The notes beneath the pieces were generated by a model. It worked only from the letters and a program-made list of their open reading frames with translations. It searched no databases and was not told the origin of the DNA. The translations under genes and the position numbers were made by a program. Of a stretch of 64,000 bases of DNA, positions 28,056-37,471 are shown piece by piece. Source of the DNA: an uncultured Saprospiraceae bacterium (GTDB taxonomy: Bacteria > Bacteroidota > Bacteroidia > Chitinophagales > Saprospiraceae); contig CALGLU010000059.1 of the NCBI GenBank assembly GCA_937959275.1, forward strand, positions 1 to 64,000, in the 5' to 3' direction. Positions within the stretch are counted from its first letter, which is position 1. Each line of letters opens with the position of its first letter.

Positions 28056-31000
28056 ATGCGATTTAAGTATTGGTATTTAATTATTGTAATCACTCTTGCC
28101 ATATCTGGATGTCAATCGGATGAGCTGGCAGAACAAGCTAAGCATGCAAAGCAGACCACATTTGAGTTAATCAAAGCCAATGACTCCGGTATTCATTTTG
28201 TCAATCAAGTCAGAGATCGTCAAGACTTTAATATTCTCACCTATCGCAATTTCTATAATGGTGGTGGTGTAGCGATTGGAGACATTAATAATGATTCATT
28301 GCCTGATCTTTACTTTACGTCTAATCTGGGACCCAATAAATTATATCTAAATAAAGGCGATTTTAAGTTTCAAGACATTACAGAAAAAAGCCAGACAGCA
28401 GGTCAGCGAGGCTGGAGCACAGGCGTGACGATGGCAGATGTGAATGCTGATGGATTGTTGGATATCTACGTCAGTAATTCTGGAGACATTAGTGGTGACA
28501 ATAAGGAGAATGAATTATTTATTAATAATGGTGACTTGTCTTTTACAGAGCGTGCTGCAGCGTATGGTTTAAATAATAAAGGCTACTCTACCCAGGCGGC
28601 GTTCTTTGACTACGATCAGGATGGAGACCTAGATTGCTATCTCCTCAACACAAGTTTTAAAGATCCAGCAAAGATCGAGCTCTACAAAAGCATGCGCGAC
28701 AAGCCGGATGAGTTAGGCGGTGATAAACTTTATAGAAATGACGGCGATACATTTACAGATGTCACCCAAGCAGCTGGAATATATACTAGCGCCATTGGCT
28801 TCGGACTGGGGGCGTGCATCGGTGACGTAAACCAAGACAACTTGCCAGACATCTATGTGAGCAATGATTTTTGGGAACGCGATTATCTATACATCAATCA
28901 AGGCGATGGTACATTTTCAGAAGAGCTAAGTGCGCGCATGGATTTCTGTTCAATCTCCAGCATGGGCGGAGATATTGCAGATATTAATAACGATGGATTT
29001 CCAGAGATCATTTCTACAGATATGTTGGCAGCTGATAATTATCGATTAAAAGCGATGTCCCACTTTGACGCTTATCATGTAGAGGATATGAAATACAGAG
29101 CGAATTATCATTATCAGGTTGCTCAAAATTGTTTGCATCTGAATGATGGGAATGGCCATTTTCAAGAAATCGCAATGATGGCAAATGTTGGCGCCACGGA
29201 CTGGAGCTGGGGAGCCTTACTTTTTGATTTTGAGAATGATGGCTTCAAAGATTTATTCATCAGCAACGGTCTTCAAAAAGATCTCATGTACATGGATTTT
29301 AGAGATTATTTAAGCGATCAAAATATTCATCAGAAACTGGCAAGTGATGAACCTGTAGATATCCTGTCTGCTATCTCCACCATGCCGAGCAGTCCATTGA
29401 TCAATTATGCATTCTCCAATGTAAACGGCAATCAATTTAAGAACACCACTGCTCAGCTAGGGCTAGACCAAAGGTCATTCAGCAATGGATCAGCCTATGG
29501 TGATTTAGATAATGATGGAGATCTCGACCTCGTCGTCAATAATGTCAACATGCAATCCTTCATCTATAAAAATCTAGCTGAGCAAACTGGCAACTACTAT
29601 TTAAAGTTACAATTCAACGGACCAGAAAATAACAAGTTTGGCATAGGAGCCAAAGCAACAATAAAAACCAAAGAGGGAATCCAAGTTCTGGAAAATTTTA
29701 ATACACGAGGGTTTCAGAGCAGCATTGAACCACAACTCATTTTTGGATTAGCTGATATCGACCGTATAGATGAACTACACATTATCTGGCCCGATCATCA
29801 CACTCAGATTGTTAAGACTATTCAAGCCAACCAAACCTTAAGCTTACAGCATACTGACGCGACATCACAAACAGTCAGCAAACAAAATCCAACCCGTGTC
29901 ACCTCAATTAAACAATCAATGACGCATATCAACCAAGATGCGAAACACACAGAAAATCTCTACAATGATTTTGATCACGAGCCACTCCTCACACACATGC
30001 TATCCACACAAGGCCCACACATCATAACCGGTGACATTAATCATGATAAGCTTGATGATTTTATACTCTTGGGCGCACACGATGACTCAGACAAATTATT
30101 CATTCAACAAACCAATGGACAATTTCTCAAAGATGATCAGCTGGTATTTGCAGCAGATAAACAATTTGAAAGTACCTGCGGAGAATTCATCGACATAGAC
30201 AATGATGGAGATCTAGACATCGTTATCGGTTCTGGTGGTAATGAATACCAACGAGGCAAAAGTAATTTTCTACTCAGAGTCTATACGAACGATGGCAATG
30301 GCCAATTCACCAAATCAAGAAACAGTCTACCAGAGATCATTGGCAATATTTCCTGTATCAAACAAACAGACATAGATGGCGATGGAGACATAGATCTCTT
30401 TGTCGGCTCTAGACTTGTCCCTGGCAATTATGGCATCCCGCCAAACCATTTTTTATTAATTAATGAAGATGGAATATTTAGAGATCAAACACCTGAAGCA
30501 TTAGCAGCCATAGGTATGGTAACCGATGCCAGTTGGAATGACATTGACAAGGATGGTGATGACGATTTACTCGTTGTAGGTGATTGGATGGCGGTGCAAG
30601 TGTTTACAAATAACCAGGGAGAATTATCATTATCCTCAACAATAAAAGACAGTGAAGGTTGGTGGAATTGTATTGAAGCCGCGGACTTAGATCAAGATGG
30701 GGACATGGATTTCGTTTTAGGTAATACTGGTACCAATTCAAAATTTAAAACAAGTCCTGAAAAGCCCATTAGTCTGTATGTCAATGATTTTGACTTAAAT
30801 GGAAAATCAGAATTTATCTTGAATTGGTTTGCACCAGGAGACAACAAAGCGTATCCATTCCACACCAAATCAGAAATCACTAATCAAATTCCACAACTCA
30901 AAAAGCAAATTCTTAAATATGAGGAGTATGCCTCCCAAACCTACGAATCGCTTTTTTCCGAATCCAAACGCCAGCAATCCATCCCCTACCAAATCACCAC

Positions 31001-31364
31001 CCTTAAAAGCTCAGTCCTTTGGAATGAGGGCGGCAAGCTAAGATTAGAAGCGCTACCAAGCCCAGCCCAAATCTCTCCAGTCTATGCCATCGCAATTCAT
31101 GACTACAATGACGACGGAACACTAGATATTTGGTTAGGCGGAAATCTTTATGGCATAAAGCCTCAAGTCGGCCGACACAATGCTAGCCGTGGCGTGATGC
31201 TGCTTGGCAACAAAGACAAAAGTTTCACCGCTATCACATCTGCTCAATCAGGGATTCATATCACTGGCGAAGTGCGCGACGCAAAAATAATTCGTTCAGC
31301 TAATCAGAACACCCTACTCATCGCTAGAAATAATGATACGGTTTTGTGCTATACGCTTGAGTAA
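28056..31364 (+). CDS. FG-GAP/VCBS repeat lipoprotein with ASPIC/UnbV domain (paralogue 2)
   Basis: An 1102-aa lipoprotein, lipobox AISGC (Cys19). It has the same domain order as the proteins at 10966 and 32756: a first propeller with DINNDSLPDLYF-type blades, the conserved TDWSWGALLFDFENDGFKDLF block, an ASPIC/UnbV module (NTRGFQSSIEP, then IDELHIIWPDHHTQ) near residue 560, and a second propeller with DIDGDGDIDLFVGSR. It follows the PQQ/FG-GAP lipoprotein by 8 bp. Function presumed surface binding of polymers. The tight coupling to a SusCD locus upstream suggests, without proof, a role in glycan capture. Confidence 0.9.
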   Translation: MRFKYWYLIIVITLAISGCQSDELAEQAKHAKQTTFELIKANDSGIHFVNQVRDRQDFNILTYRNFYNGGGVAIGDINNDSLPDLYFTSNLGPNKLYLNKGDFKFQDITEKSQTAGQRGWSTGVTMADVNADGLLDIYVSNSGDISGDNKENELFINNGDLSFTERAAAYGLNNKGYSTQAAFFDYDQDGDLDCYLLNTSFKDPAKIELYKSMRDKPDELGGDKLYRNDGDTFTDVTQAAGIYTSAIGFGLGACIGDVNQDNLPDIYVSNDFWERDYLYINQGDGTFSEELSARMDFCSISSMGGDIADINNDGFPEIISTDMLAADNYRLKAMSHFDAYHVEDMKYRANYHYQVAQNCLHLNDGNGHFQEIAMMANVGATDWSWGALLFDFENDGFKDLFISNGLQKDLMYMDFRDYLSDQNIHQKLASDEPVDILSAISTMPSSPLINYAFSNVNGNQFKNTTAQLGLDQRSFSNGSAYGDLDNDGDLDLVVNNVNMQSFIYKNLAEQTGNYYLKLQFNGPENNKFGIGAKATIKTKEGIQVLENFNTRGFQSSIEPQLIFGLADIDRIDELHIIWPDHHTQIVKTIQANQTLSLQHTDATSQTVSKQNPTRVTSIKQSMTHINQDAKHTENLYNDFDHEPLLTHMLSTQGPHIITGDINHDKLDDFILLGAHDDSDKLFIQQTNGQFLKDDQLVFAADKQFESTCGEFIDIDNDGDLDIVIGSGGNEYQRGKSNFLLRVYTNDGNGQFTKSRNSLPEIIGNISCIKQTDIDGDGDIDLFVGSRLVPGNYGIPPNHFLLINEDGIFRDQTPEALAAIGMVTDASWNDIDKDGDDDLLVVGDWMAVQVFTNNQGELSLSSTIKDSEGWWNCIEAADLDQDGDMDFVLGNTGTNSKFKTSPEKPISLYVNDFDLNGKSEFILNWFAPGDNKAYPFHTKSEITNQIPQLKKQILKYEEYASQTYESLFSESKRQQSIPYQITTLKSSVLWNEGGKLRLEALPSPAQISPVYAIAIHDYNDDGTLDIWLGGNLYGIKPQVGRHNASRGVMLLGNKDKSFTAITSAQSGIHITGEVRDAKIIRSANQNTLLIARNNDTVLCYTLE

Positions 31365-31492
31365 ATTACCTGTGTATACAGTTCAAATTAGCTAAACTTC
31401 ATATTGTCTGAATCAGGATTCTTAGGATTAAGGGATTTTAGGATTTCTTCCAATATCTCTTAAGGCATGAAGGGTAAGCCTTAAAGTATAAC

Positions 31493-31744
31493 TCATAAAC
31501 CTAGCAGTTCCTTAATTTCTTCAGAAGAAGATATTTCAATGTATTTACCAATACGGGCTTGCTTTGCGCTTTTCTTTATACGCTTTACCATTTTCTCATT
31601 AAAGTATATATCATCTTTGCCTATCGGTGTCAAAGCATAGGATTTATCCTTTGCTCGCTGCACAATAATCTGTTCTCCTTTATCTGCTTTGTCAAAATAC
31701 ATCTTTTGATTCTGTCTAAATTCTCTGCTGCTGATTATAAGCAT
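31493..31744 (-). CDS. Phd/YefM-type antitoxin-like protein, orphan
   Basis: I choose ATG 31744 over a TTG six codons upstream. The 83-aa product begins MLIISSREFRQNQKMYFD and continues with GEQIIVQRAKDKSYALTPI, the conserved N-terminal DNA-binding half of the Phd/YefM family, followed by a charged helix. Normally a RelE- or Txe-type toxin gene follows, but the 128 bp downstream (31365-31492) has no such frame. It may be a lone regulator, a remnant, or an antitoxin to a toxin elsewhere. Confidence 0.75.
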   Translation of the reverse strand: MLIISSREFRQNQKMYFDKADKGEQIIVQRAKDKSYALTPIGKDDIYFNEKMVKRIKKSAKQARIGKYIEISSSEEIKELLGL

Positions 31745-31809
31745 AATTAACTGTTTGAACAACTGAGATAATTTCCTTTACATCTGGGAACCTGAACAAT
31801 CACCCTCGC

Positions 31810-32562
31810 TCACTGCTCCTTCAATACCACATCCTTATACCCAACATAACTAATATGCAATGCTTGATCCCGTTCAGTCTTTACACTAAACGTACCGTCC
31901 AAATCAGAAACGGTTCCATAACTTGTACCAGCCACAACAATATTAACACCTGCTAATTTTTTGCCCTCAGCACTTAATACTGTACCTGACCATGCTCCAT
32001 TAGTGTACTCCGCTTTTAGATTGAGCTCTTTATTTTGGGATACGAGCTTCCCCGCGACAATCGTCCCCTGAATGCTGTTATCAGGATTCCTCTTTTCTGG
32101 ATTCAATGTAAACGTAATAGGCATAAGCATTGTCGTTTTTACAGTTCTGCCTCTTTGGGAACCAGCAATAAAACTAGGAGCTTTCTTGACAACTCTAACA
32201 GCCTCTTGATCGCATCCCAAGCCGATTCCACTGATGGCATTGACATTAGAAATAGACCCATTTCTTTCAATATCAAATTGAATGTGAACGATCCCTTCCA
32301 CACCAGACTGCCTTGCTTCCAGAGGATATCTCATGTCACTAATGACATATGTATAGAACGCACTCAATCCTCCTTTATAAGTGGGTTGTTCTTCCACCTT
32401 AGTAAATATATCCCGTTGTGATGAGTCTTTATCAGTTAGGGGAATTGAACCAACAAGATTCGATTTTTCTTCATGACATGCAAAAATGAAGCAGACACAT
32501 ATACAGAGTAATGTTAACAGTCCAAAATTATTGAGGCAAACTTTTATTGCTTGTTGTTTCAT
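31810..32562 (-). CDS. Lipoprotein with TonB C-terminal domain and CarboxypepD_reg domain
   Basis: A 250-aa protein with signal peptide and lipobox FIFAC (Cys29). Residues about 55-155 match the TonB/energy-transducer C-terminal domain: PTYKGGLSAFYTYVISDMRYPLEARQSGVEGIVHIQF, then AVRVVKKAPSFIAG and TTMLMPITFTL. Residues about 185-250 are a CarboxypepD_reg-like fold (TVLSAEGKKLAGVNIVVAGTSYGTVSDLDGTFSV). Canonical TonB is anchored by an inner-membrane helix, not a lipid, so it is unlikely to transduce energy in the usual way. It may instead bind TonB boxes or peptidoglycan. It is transcribed divergently from the ASPIC/UnbV gene at 32756. Confidence 0.85.
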   Translation of the reverse strand: MKQQAIKVCLNNFGLLTLLCICVCFIFACHEEKSNLVGSIPLTDKDSSQRDIFTKVEEQPTYKGGLSAFYTYVISDMRYPLEARQSGVEGIVHIQFDIERNGSISNVNAISGIGLGCDQEAVRVVKKAPSFIAGSQRGRTVKTTMLMPITFTLNPEKRNPDNSIQGTIVAGKLVSQNKELNLKAEYTNGAWSGTVLSAEGKKLAGVNIVVAGTSYGTVSDLDGTFSVKTERDQALHISYVGYKDVVLKEQ

Positions 32563-32755
32563 CGCTTTAATCTGTTAGAACAAGTACCCAAAATAGAAAG
32601 ATACTACTTTGTTGAGACCATTTAATTGAAAATGAGACGTTTTGACTCAAGTTCAGTGTTTGTTGAATCATGAATAGACAATTAAAATTACCCTAAAATT
32701 CGGCCAAAACAATCATGCTTATTAGCTTCTTCGTATATTTTACCAGATTTTGAAA

Positions 32756-35700
32756 ATGAAAAATAGTCTCGGGTTCATATTAGTTTCTTTGGTCATCACG
32801 GCTTGGTTTTCCTTTGTTAACAAACCTCATACAGAATCGACGACTGATCCCTTATTCACCCTACTCGATCCTTCACAAACAGGTATCCAATTCAATAATA
32901 AACTGCGAGATACCAAAGAGGCTAACATCATGATTTACTCCAATTTTTATGGTGGCGCTGGCGTCGCGATTGGAGATCTGAATAACGATGGATTCCAAGA
33001 TATTTTCTTTGCGGGTAACCAGGTTGGTGACGAACTGTATATCAACAAAGGCAATCTAACATTTGAAAACAAAACTCAACAAGCTGGTATTACAGATAAT
33101 GGTGGTTGGTCCTCAGGCGTCATTTTTGCGGACGTCAATCAAGATGGTTACCTCGACATTTATGTGACTCGAGAATTATACGACAACAATCCTGAGCTAA
33201 GACGTAATAAGCTTTATATCAACCAAGGTGATGCCACATTCAAAGAAGAAGCACAACAGTATGGCATTGACAACGATCAACGGACACGACATGCCACATT
33301 CTTCGATTATGATCATGATGGCGACCTAGATCTTTTCCTCTGTAATCAACCTCCCAACCCTGGCGACTATTCTTCCTTCTCTAGAGATGAATTAATTCAA
33401 CCAGAATACAACATCAAACTCTATAATTATAATGATGGCAAATATACTGATGTCACAGCAGTTGCTGGTATGGCCATGACAGGGTTTCCAAATAGCATTT
33501 CTGCTACGGACTTAAACAATGATGGTTGGGTCGATCTATATGTAGCGAATGACTTTTGGATCGAGGATTGGATTTTTATGAATAATGGCGATGGCACATT
33601 TTCGAATGATATTTATGAACGCACAAAGCATATCTCATTTAGTAGTATGGGTATCGATGCAGGTGACATTGACAATGATGGCGATCAAGATTTGATTGTT
33701 GTCGATATGGCCGCAGAAGATAATTATAGAAGTAAGACAAACATGAGCGGCATGAATCCAAAGACATTTTGGAAGACAGTTGCAGATGGAGGTCATTACC
33801 AATACATGTTTAATATGCTTCACCTCAATCAGGGCGATGGCTACTTTAGTGATGTGGCACAGCTCTCCGGTGTCTCAAGCACCGATTGGAGTTGGTCTCC
33901 TTTAATTGCTGATTTTGACAATGATGGTTGGAAAGATATGTACATCACCAATGGCTTGATGAGAGACATCAGAAACAACGATGCCTCTAAGGTGTATCCA
34001 AAATATTTAGAAACAGAACTGTGGAATTATTTACAAAAAAATCCATCTCCACCAGAAGGCTTTTCCATCTGGGATGTCGTCGATATCAATAAAGCCTTAG
34101 AACTTGTCCCTTCTCAAAAGCTAGTGAATTATGTTTATAAAAATGAAGGCGATCTCAAGTTTAGCAAGCAAATGAAAAACTGGGGCATGAATCAAGAATC
34201 CTTCTCTGCGGGATCTGCATATGGCGATTTGGATAATGATGGTGATTTAGATCTAGTTGTCAATAATATTAATGATCCTGCCTTTGTCTATCAAAATAAT
34301 GCGATTGCACAATCAGAAAATAATTACATCCGAATACAGCCACTTGGATATACAGGAGATGTATCAGGCACTAAAGTATCTATCAAGACTGAAACAGGCA
34401 TGCAGTATGCTGAACTGACAATCGTTAGAGGCATGTATTCGACGAGTGAAAACACCGTACATTTTGGTTTAGGGAAATCCTCCAGTATTTCTGAAGTCAC
34501 TGTCATTTGGCCAGATGGCAAAACAAGTACCTTGCAAGACGTAAATGCAAACCAAACCTTCAATGTCTTTTATGAAAAAGCAAAGCCTATTGTGATTAAA
34601 AATGCAATACAGGAGAACGTAATATTCAAAGCTTTAAGTGGCTTACTAACATATAAACACATAGAAAATAACTTTGACGATTTTGATAAACAGGTTTTAC
34701 TACCACACCAATTATCTCATGTGGGACCGCTCATGACAACAGGAGATTTGAACGCTGATGGTCTTGAAGATTTATTTATTGGCAGTCCTTCTGGTAAAGC
34801 GGGACTTGTGGCACTGCAAGATGCGTCAGGCGGTTTTAGCCATGCACCATCTCCTGACATCAATAAGCATGTATTATTCGAAGATGCTGGATCGGCATTC
34901 TTTGATCTGGAAGGAGATGGCGACCTAGATATATATGTTGTTAGTGGCGGCAACGAGTTTAATGATGGATCAGCCTTCTATGAAGACAGACTATATATCA
35001 ACGATGGAACTGGACGTTTCAAGAAATCCACTCAGGCACTCCCCTCTTTCCCTGGATCAAAGGTGAGATCAAGTGACTTTGATGGCGATGGTGATTTTGA
35101 TCTTTTTATTGGAGGTCGGCAACGCGCCTGGTCTTATCCAGAATTTGTAGGTAGTGTTTTACTTCGAAATGACAATGGCATTCTAACAGATGTCACTCAG
35201 GATATAGCCCCGGCATTACAGACAGCCGGCATGGTCAATGACGCTAAGTGGTTTGATTATGACAATGATGGCTTAGACGATTTGATTGTCGTTGGCGAGT
35301 GGACAGCTATTCAAATTTTTAAAAATAATGGAGGTTCATTTTCTAAACTTGATCAAACTAGTTTGGATGATCAATTGGGTTGGTGGTTTAGCGTAGAGAC
35401 AGCAGACATGGACGGCGATGGTGACGAAGATATCATTGCTGGTAATCTTGGTTTAAATTACAAATATAAGGCAACAGCCGATGAGCCATTTGAGGTATAC
35501 TATTATGACTTTGATGAAAATGGAAAAAAAGATGTCGTCTTAACATACTACAATTTTGGTATTCAATATCCTTTGCGTGGACGGCAATGTTCGTCGGAGC
35601 AAGTACCAGTGATTAAAGACAAATTTGTGAATTATGATTTATTTGCATCAGCGGATGTGGTCAAAGTATATGGAGAATCGAATCTAGAAAACGCACTTCA

Positions 35701-36085
35701 TTTTGAAGCTACAAATTTTGCCAGCGTGTACATAGAAAATCTAGGCAACGGTCAATTTGAAATCAATGAATTGCCAGTTGAGGCACAGCTGTCAAGCATC
35801 AACGATATACTGATTCAAGATTATAATCAAGATGGCCATTTGGATATTTTAACTGCAGGTAATTTATTTGAGGCTGAAGTTGAAACAGCGCGAGCAGATG
35901 CGGGCTTTGGTTTAGTGATGCTTGGAAATGGGGAAGGCGATTTTACAGCAATGTCCAAAGAACAAAGTGGTATTTATCTACCCTGCAATGTCAAGAGTTT
36001 AACTGAAATTAAGACGGGTGAGAAGAGTTATATTTTAGCTGGGTGTAATGATGAGGAGTTGCGGGTATATAGCTACGATAAATAG
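32756..36085 (+). CDS. FG-GAP/VCBS repeat secreted protein with ASPIC/UnbV domain (paralogue 3)
   Basis: ATG 32756 is preferred to the TTG at 32750. The 1109-aa product has a Sec-type signal or anchor (SLGFILVSLVITAWFSFV) but no lipobox cysteine, unlike its paralogues at 10966 and 28056. Propeller blades (DLNNDGFQDIFFAGN, DYDHDGDLDLFLCN) precede the TDWSWSPLIADFDNDGWKDMYITNG block. The ASPIC/UnbV module (VRGMYSTSENTVHFGLG, then VTVIWPDGKTSTL) lies near residue 565. A second propeller follows. It is probably exported to the periplasm or cell surface. The missing lipobox suggests a different final location from its relatives. Confidence 0.9.
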   Translation: MKNSLGFILVSLVITAWFSFVNKPHTESTTDPLFTLLDPSQTGIQFNNKLRDTKEANIMIYSNFYGGAGVAIGDLNNDGFQDIFFAGNQVGDELYINKGNLTFENKTQQAGITDNGGWSSGVIFADVNQDGYLDIYVTRELYDNNPELRRNKLYINQGDATFKEEAQQYGIDNDQRTRHATFFDYDHDGDLDLFLCNQPPNPGDYSSFSRDELIQPEYNIKLYNYNDGKYTDVTAVAGMAMTGFPNSISATDLNNDGWVDLYVANDFWIEDWIFMNNGDGTFSNDIYERTKHISFSSMGIDAGDIDNDGDQDLIVVDMAAEDNYRSKTNMSGMNPKTFWKTVADGGHYQYMFNMLHLNQGDGYFSDVAQLSGVSSTDWSWSPLIADFDNDGWKDMYITNGLMRDIRNNDASKVYPKYLETELWNYLQKNPSPPEGFSIWDVVDINKALELVPSQKLVNYVYKNEGDLKFSKQMKNWGMNQESFSAGSAYGDLDNDGDLDLVVNNINDPAFVYQNNAIAQSENNYIRIQPLGYTGDVSGTKVSIKTETGMQYAELTIVRGMYSTSENTVHFGLGKSSSISEVTVIWPDGKTSTLQDVNANQTFNVFYEKAKPIVIKNAIQENVIFKALSGLLTYKHIENNFDDFDKQVLLPHQLSHVGPLMTTGDLNADGLEDLFIGSPSGKAGLVALQDASGGFSHAPSPDINKHVLFEDAGSAFFDLEGDGDLDIYVVSGGNEFNDGSAFYEDRLYINDGTGRFKKSTQALPSFPGSKVRSSDFDGDGDFDLFIGGRQRAWSYPEFVGSVLLRNDNGILTDVTQDIAPALQTAGMVNDAKWFDYDNDGLDDLIVVGEWTAIQIFKNNGGSFSKLDQTSLDDQLGWWFSVETADMDGDGDEDIIAGNLGLNYKYKATADEPFEVYYYDFDENGKKDVVLTYYNFGIQYPLRGRQCSSEQVPVIKDKFVNYDLFASADVVKVYGESNLENALHFEATNFASVYIENLGNGQFEINELPVEAQLSSINDILIQDYNQDGHLDILTAGNLFEAEVETARADAGFGLVMLGNGEGDFTAMSKEQSGIYLPCNVKSLTEIKTGEKSYILAGCNDEELRVYSYDK

Positions 36086-36100
36086 TATGCCTTCTCTTGA

Positions 36101-36310
36101 TTGTACCGTCATCCTGAACGTGCAAGCTGTGTCACAATTACTGATCAAATAGATGTAACTGAATGACTTTCCAAACTTTGCTTACCTGTCGGCACTAGAT
36201 GCAGCGCACAGTCTTTTTTGAACTACATAGAAACATAGGCACATAGCTAATTTCACATGTACCATAGACATAAGTACAATCTATAAATGATTTGAATGCT
36301 AGGTACAGAG
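36101..36310. repeat. 39-bp repeat copy 2 and a diverged copy of the 58-kb tandem unit
   Basis: 36101-36139 matches 4199-4237. From about 36199 the text GCAGCGCACAGT, then GAACTACATAGAAACATAGG and CACATAGCTA is a diverged single copy of the 133-bp unit repeated at 58289-58663. Confidence 0.55.
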
Positions 36311-36365
36311 CCCCGTGCTAATTATAAATCTAATTCAGTACATTAGATATAAATAATTATACCTC

Positions 36366-37034
36366 ATGTCATTAACAAACATTCACCTAAATTTCCTTTT
36401 GGCTTGTCTTTGCTTCACGGCACTCTCCTGCAGCAGCACAAAGCAAATACAAGACACTGGCTTCACAACACTATTCAATGGTAAAAACCTAGACGGATGG
36501 GTTGGTAACAAAGAGTCCTATTACGCAGATAAGGGAACAATCACCATCAATCCAAAAGGAAACACAGGTGGAGGCAACCTCTACACAGAGAAGCAATACA
36601 GCGATTTCATATTCAGATTTGAGTTTCAGTTGACACCAGGGGCAAATAATGGTCTAGGCATTCATGCGCCCCTCGAAGGCGACGCTGCCTATGAGGGGAA
36701 AGAGTTGCAAATCCTAGACAATACAGCTGAAAAATATGCCAAGCTAAAAGAATATCAATACCATGGATCTGTCTATGGTGTCATTCCTGCCAAACGCGGT
36801 TTTCTCAAACCTGTGGGCGAATGGAATCAACAAGAAGTCATGGTCCAAGGCTCCAAAATTAAAATCATTCTGAATGGGACTGCGATTGTTGATGGTGACT
36901 TCCAAATGGCAAGTAAACATGGAACGATAGACGGTAAAGATCATCCGGGCCTACAACGAACGAATGGTCATATAGGCTTTCTTGGTCATGGAGATGTATT
37001 GAGTTTCAGAAACATTAGAATAAAAGAACTATAG
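36366..37034 (+). CDS. DUF1080 (3-keto-disaccharide hydrolase-like) lipoprotein
   Basis: A 222-aa lipoprotein, lipobox TALSC (Cys22). The single concanavalin-like DUF1080 fold is recognised from TLFNGKNLDGWVGN near the N-terminus, FIFRFEFQLTPGANNGLGIHAP, YHGSVYGVIPAK and a final NGHIGFLGHGDVLSFRNIRIKEL. Characterised members of this family hydrolyse 3-keto-glycosides in the periplasm; others are only known as glycan-associated proteins. It stands alone between the third ASPIC/UnbV gene and an AraC regulator. Confidence 0.9.
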   Translation: MSLTNIHLNFLLACLCFTALSCSSTKQIQDTGFTTLFNGKNLDGWVGNKESYYADKGTITINPKGNTGGGNLYTEKQYSDFIFRFEFQLTPGANNGLGIHAPLEGDAAYEGKELQILDNTAEKYAKLKEYQYHGSVYGVIPAKRGFLKPVGEWNQQEVMVQGSKIKIILNGTAIVDGDFQMASKHGTIDGKDHPGLQRTNGHIGFLGHGDVLSFRNIRIKEL

Positions 37035-37277
37035 ATCTTGGACACAAAAAAGTACATGTGGCTTACCAGCAATGCTGACTTAGTATACACCCTAATCCTG
37101 GATTTAAACAGGTCAAACCCAAATCCGTTGGTTATATCCAGTCTGAATTTCACCTCTCTCCTTCTGCATATTTTTACGAATCTATTCGTTACAAGGCCTT
37201 TGAGTAGACTCGTGCAAGAGACACAAGTTGGCAGAATATAAAACTTGCCTTTATTTGCCTGCTCTTATTTGAAGAAC

Positions 37278-37305
37278 CGTTCCCATAGCTATGGCTATGA
37301 GAACG
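37278..37305. repeat. Hairpin CGTTC-CATAGC / GGCTATG-GAACG
   Basis: Two arms of 12 nt pair with one mismatch around a TATG loop. It resembles the GATAGCTAT palindrome at 10568-10587. It occupies the 437-bp spacer 37035-37471, which otherwise has no supported gene. Confidence 0.45.
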
Positions 37306-37471
37306 AACCTTCGCCTCAATCAAACAAATAAAATTCTAAGTTTTAGATATACTTTTAACTTATACCTCTTGCACTAGCTATTCTGCCTTATACACTTGAT
37401 CTCGAATAAATACCTAGAAATAAAAAGTTCAAAATCAAAATACCTAGGCCATACCCGTAAGTAAACGAAAG

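Noticed and set aside
31372-31386. GTGTATACAG near the end of the second ASPIC/UnbV gene as another GntR site
   Set aside because: Only the GTATAC core matches, it follows a gene rather than preceding one, and GTATAC occurs many times in the window.
37038-37241. 67-aa plus-strand open frame after the DUF1080 gene
   Set aside because: It has no signal, no motif and lies in repeat-like intergenic sequence; not supported as a gene.
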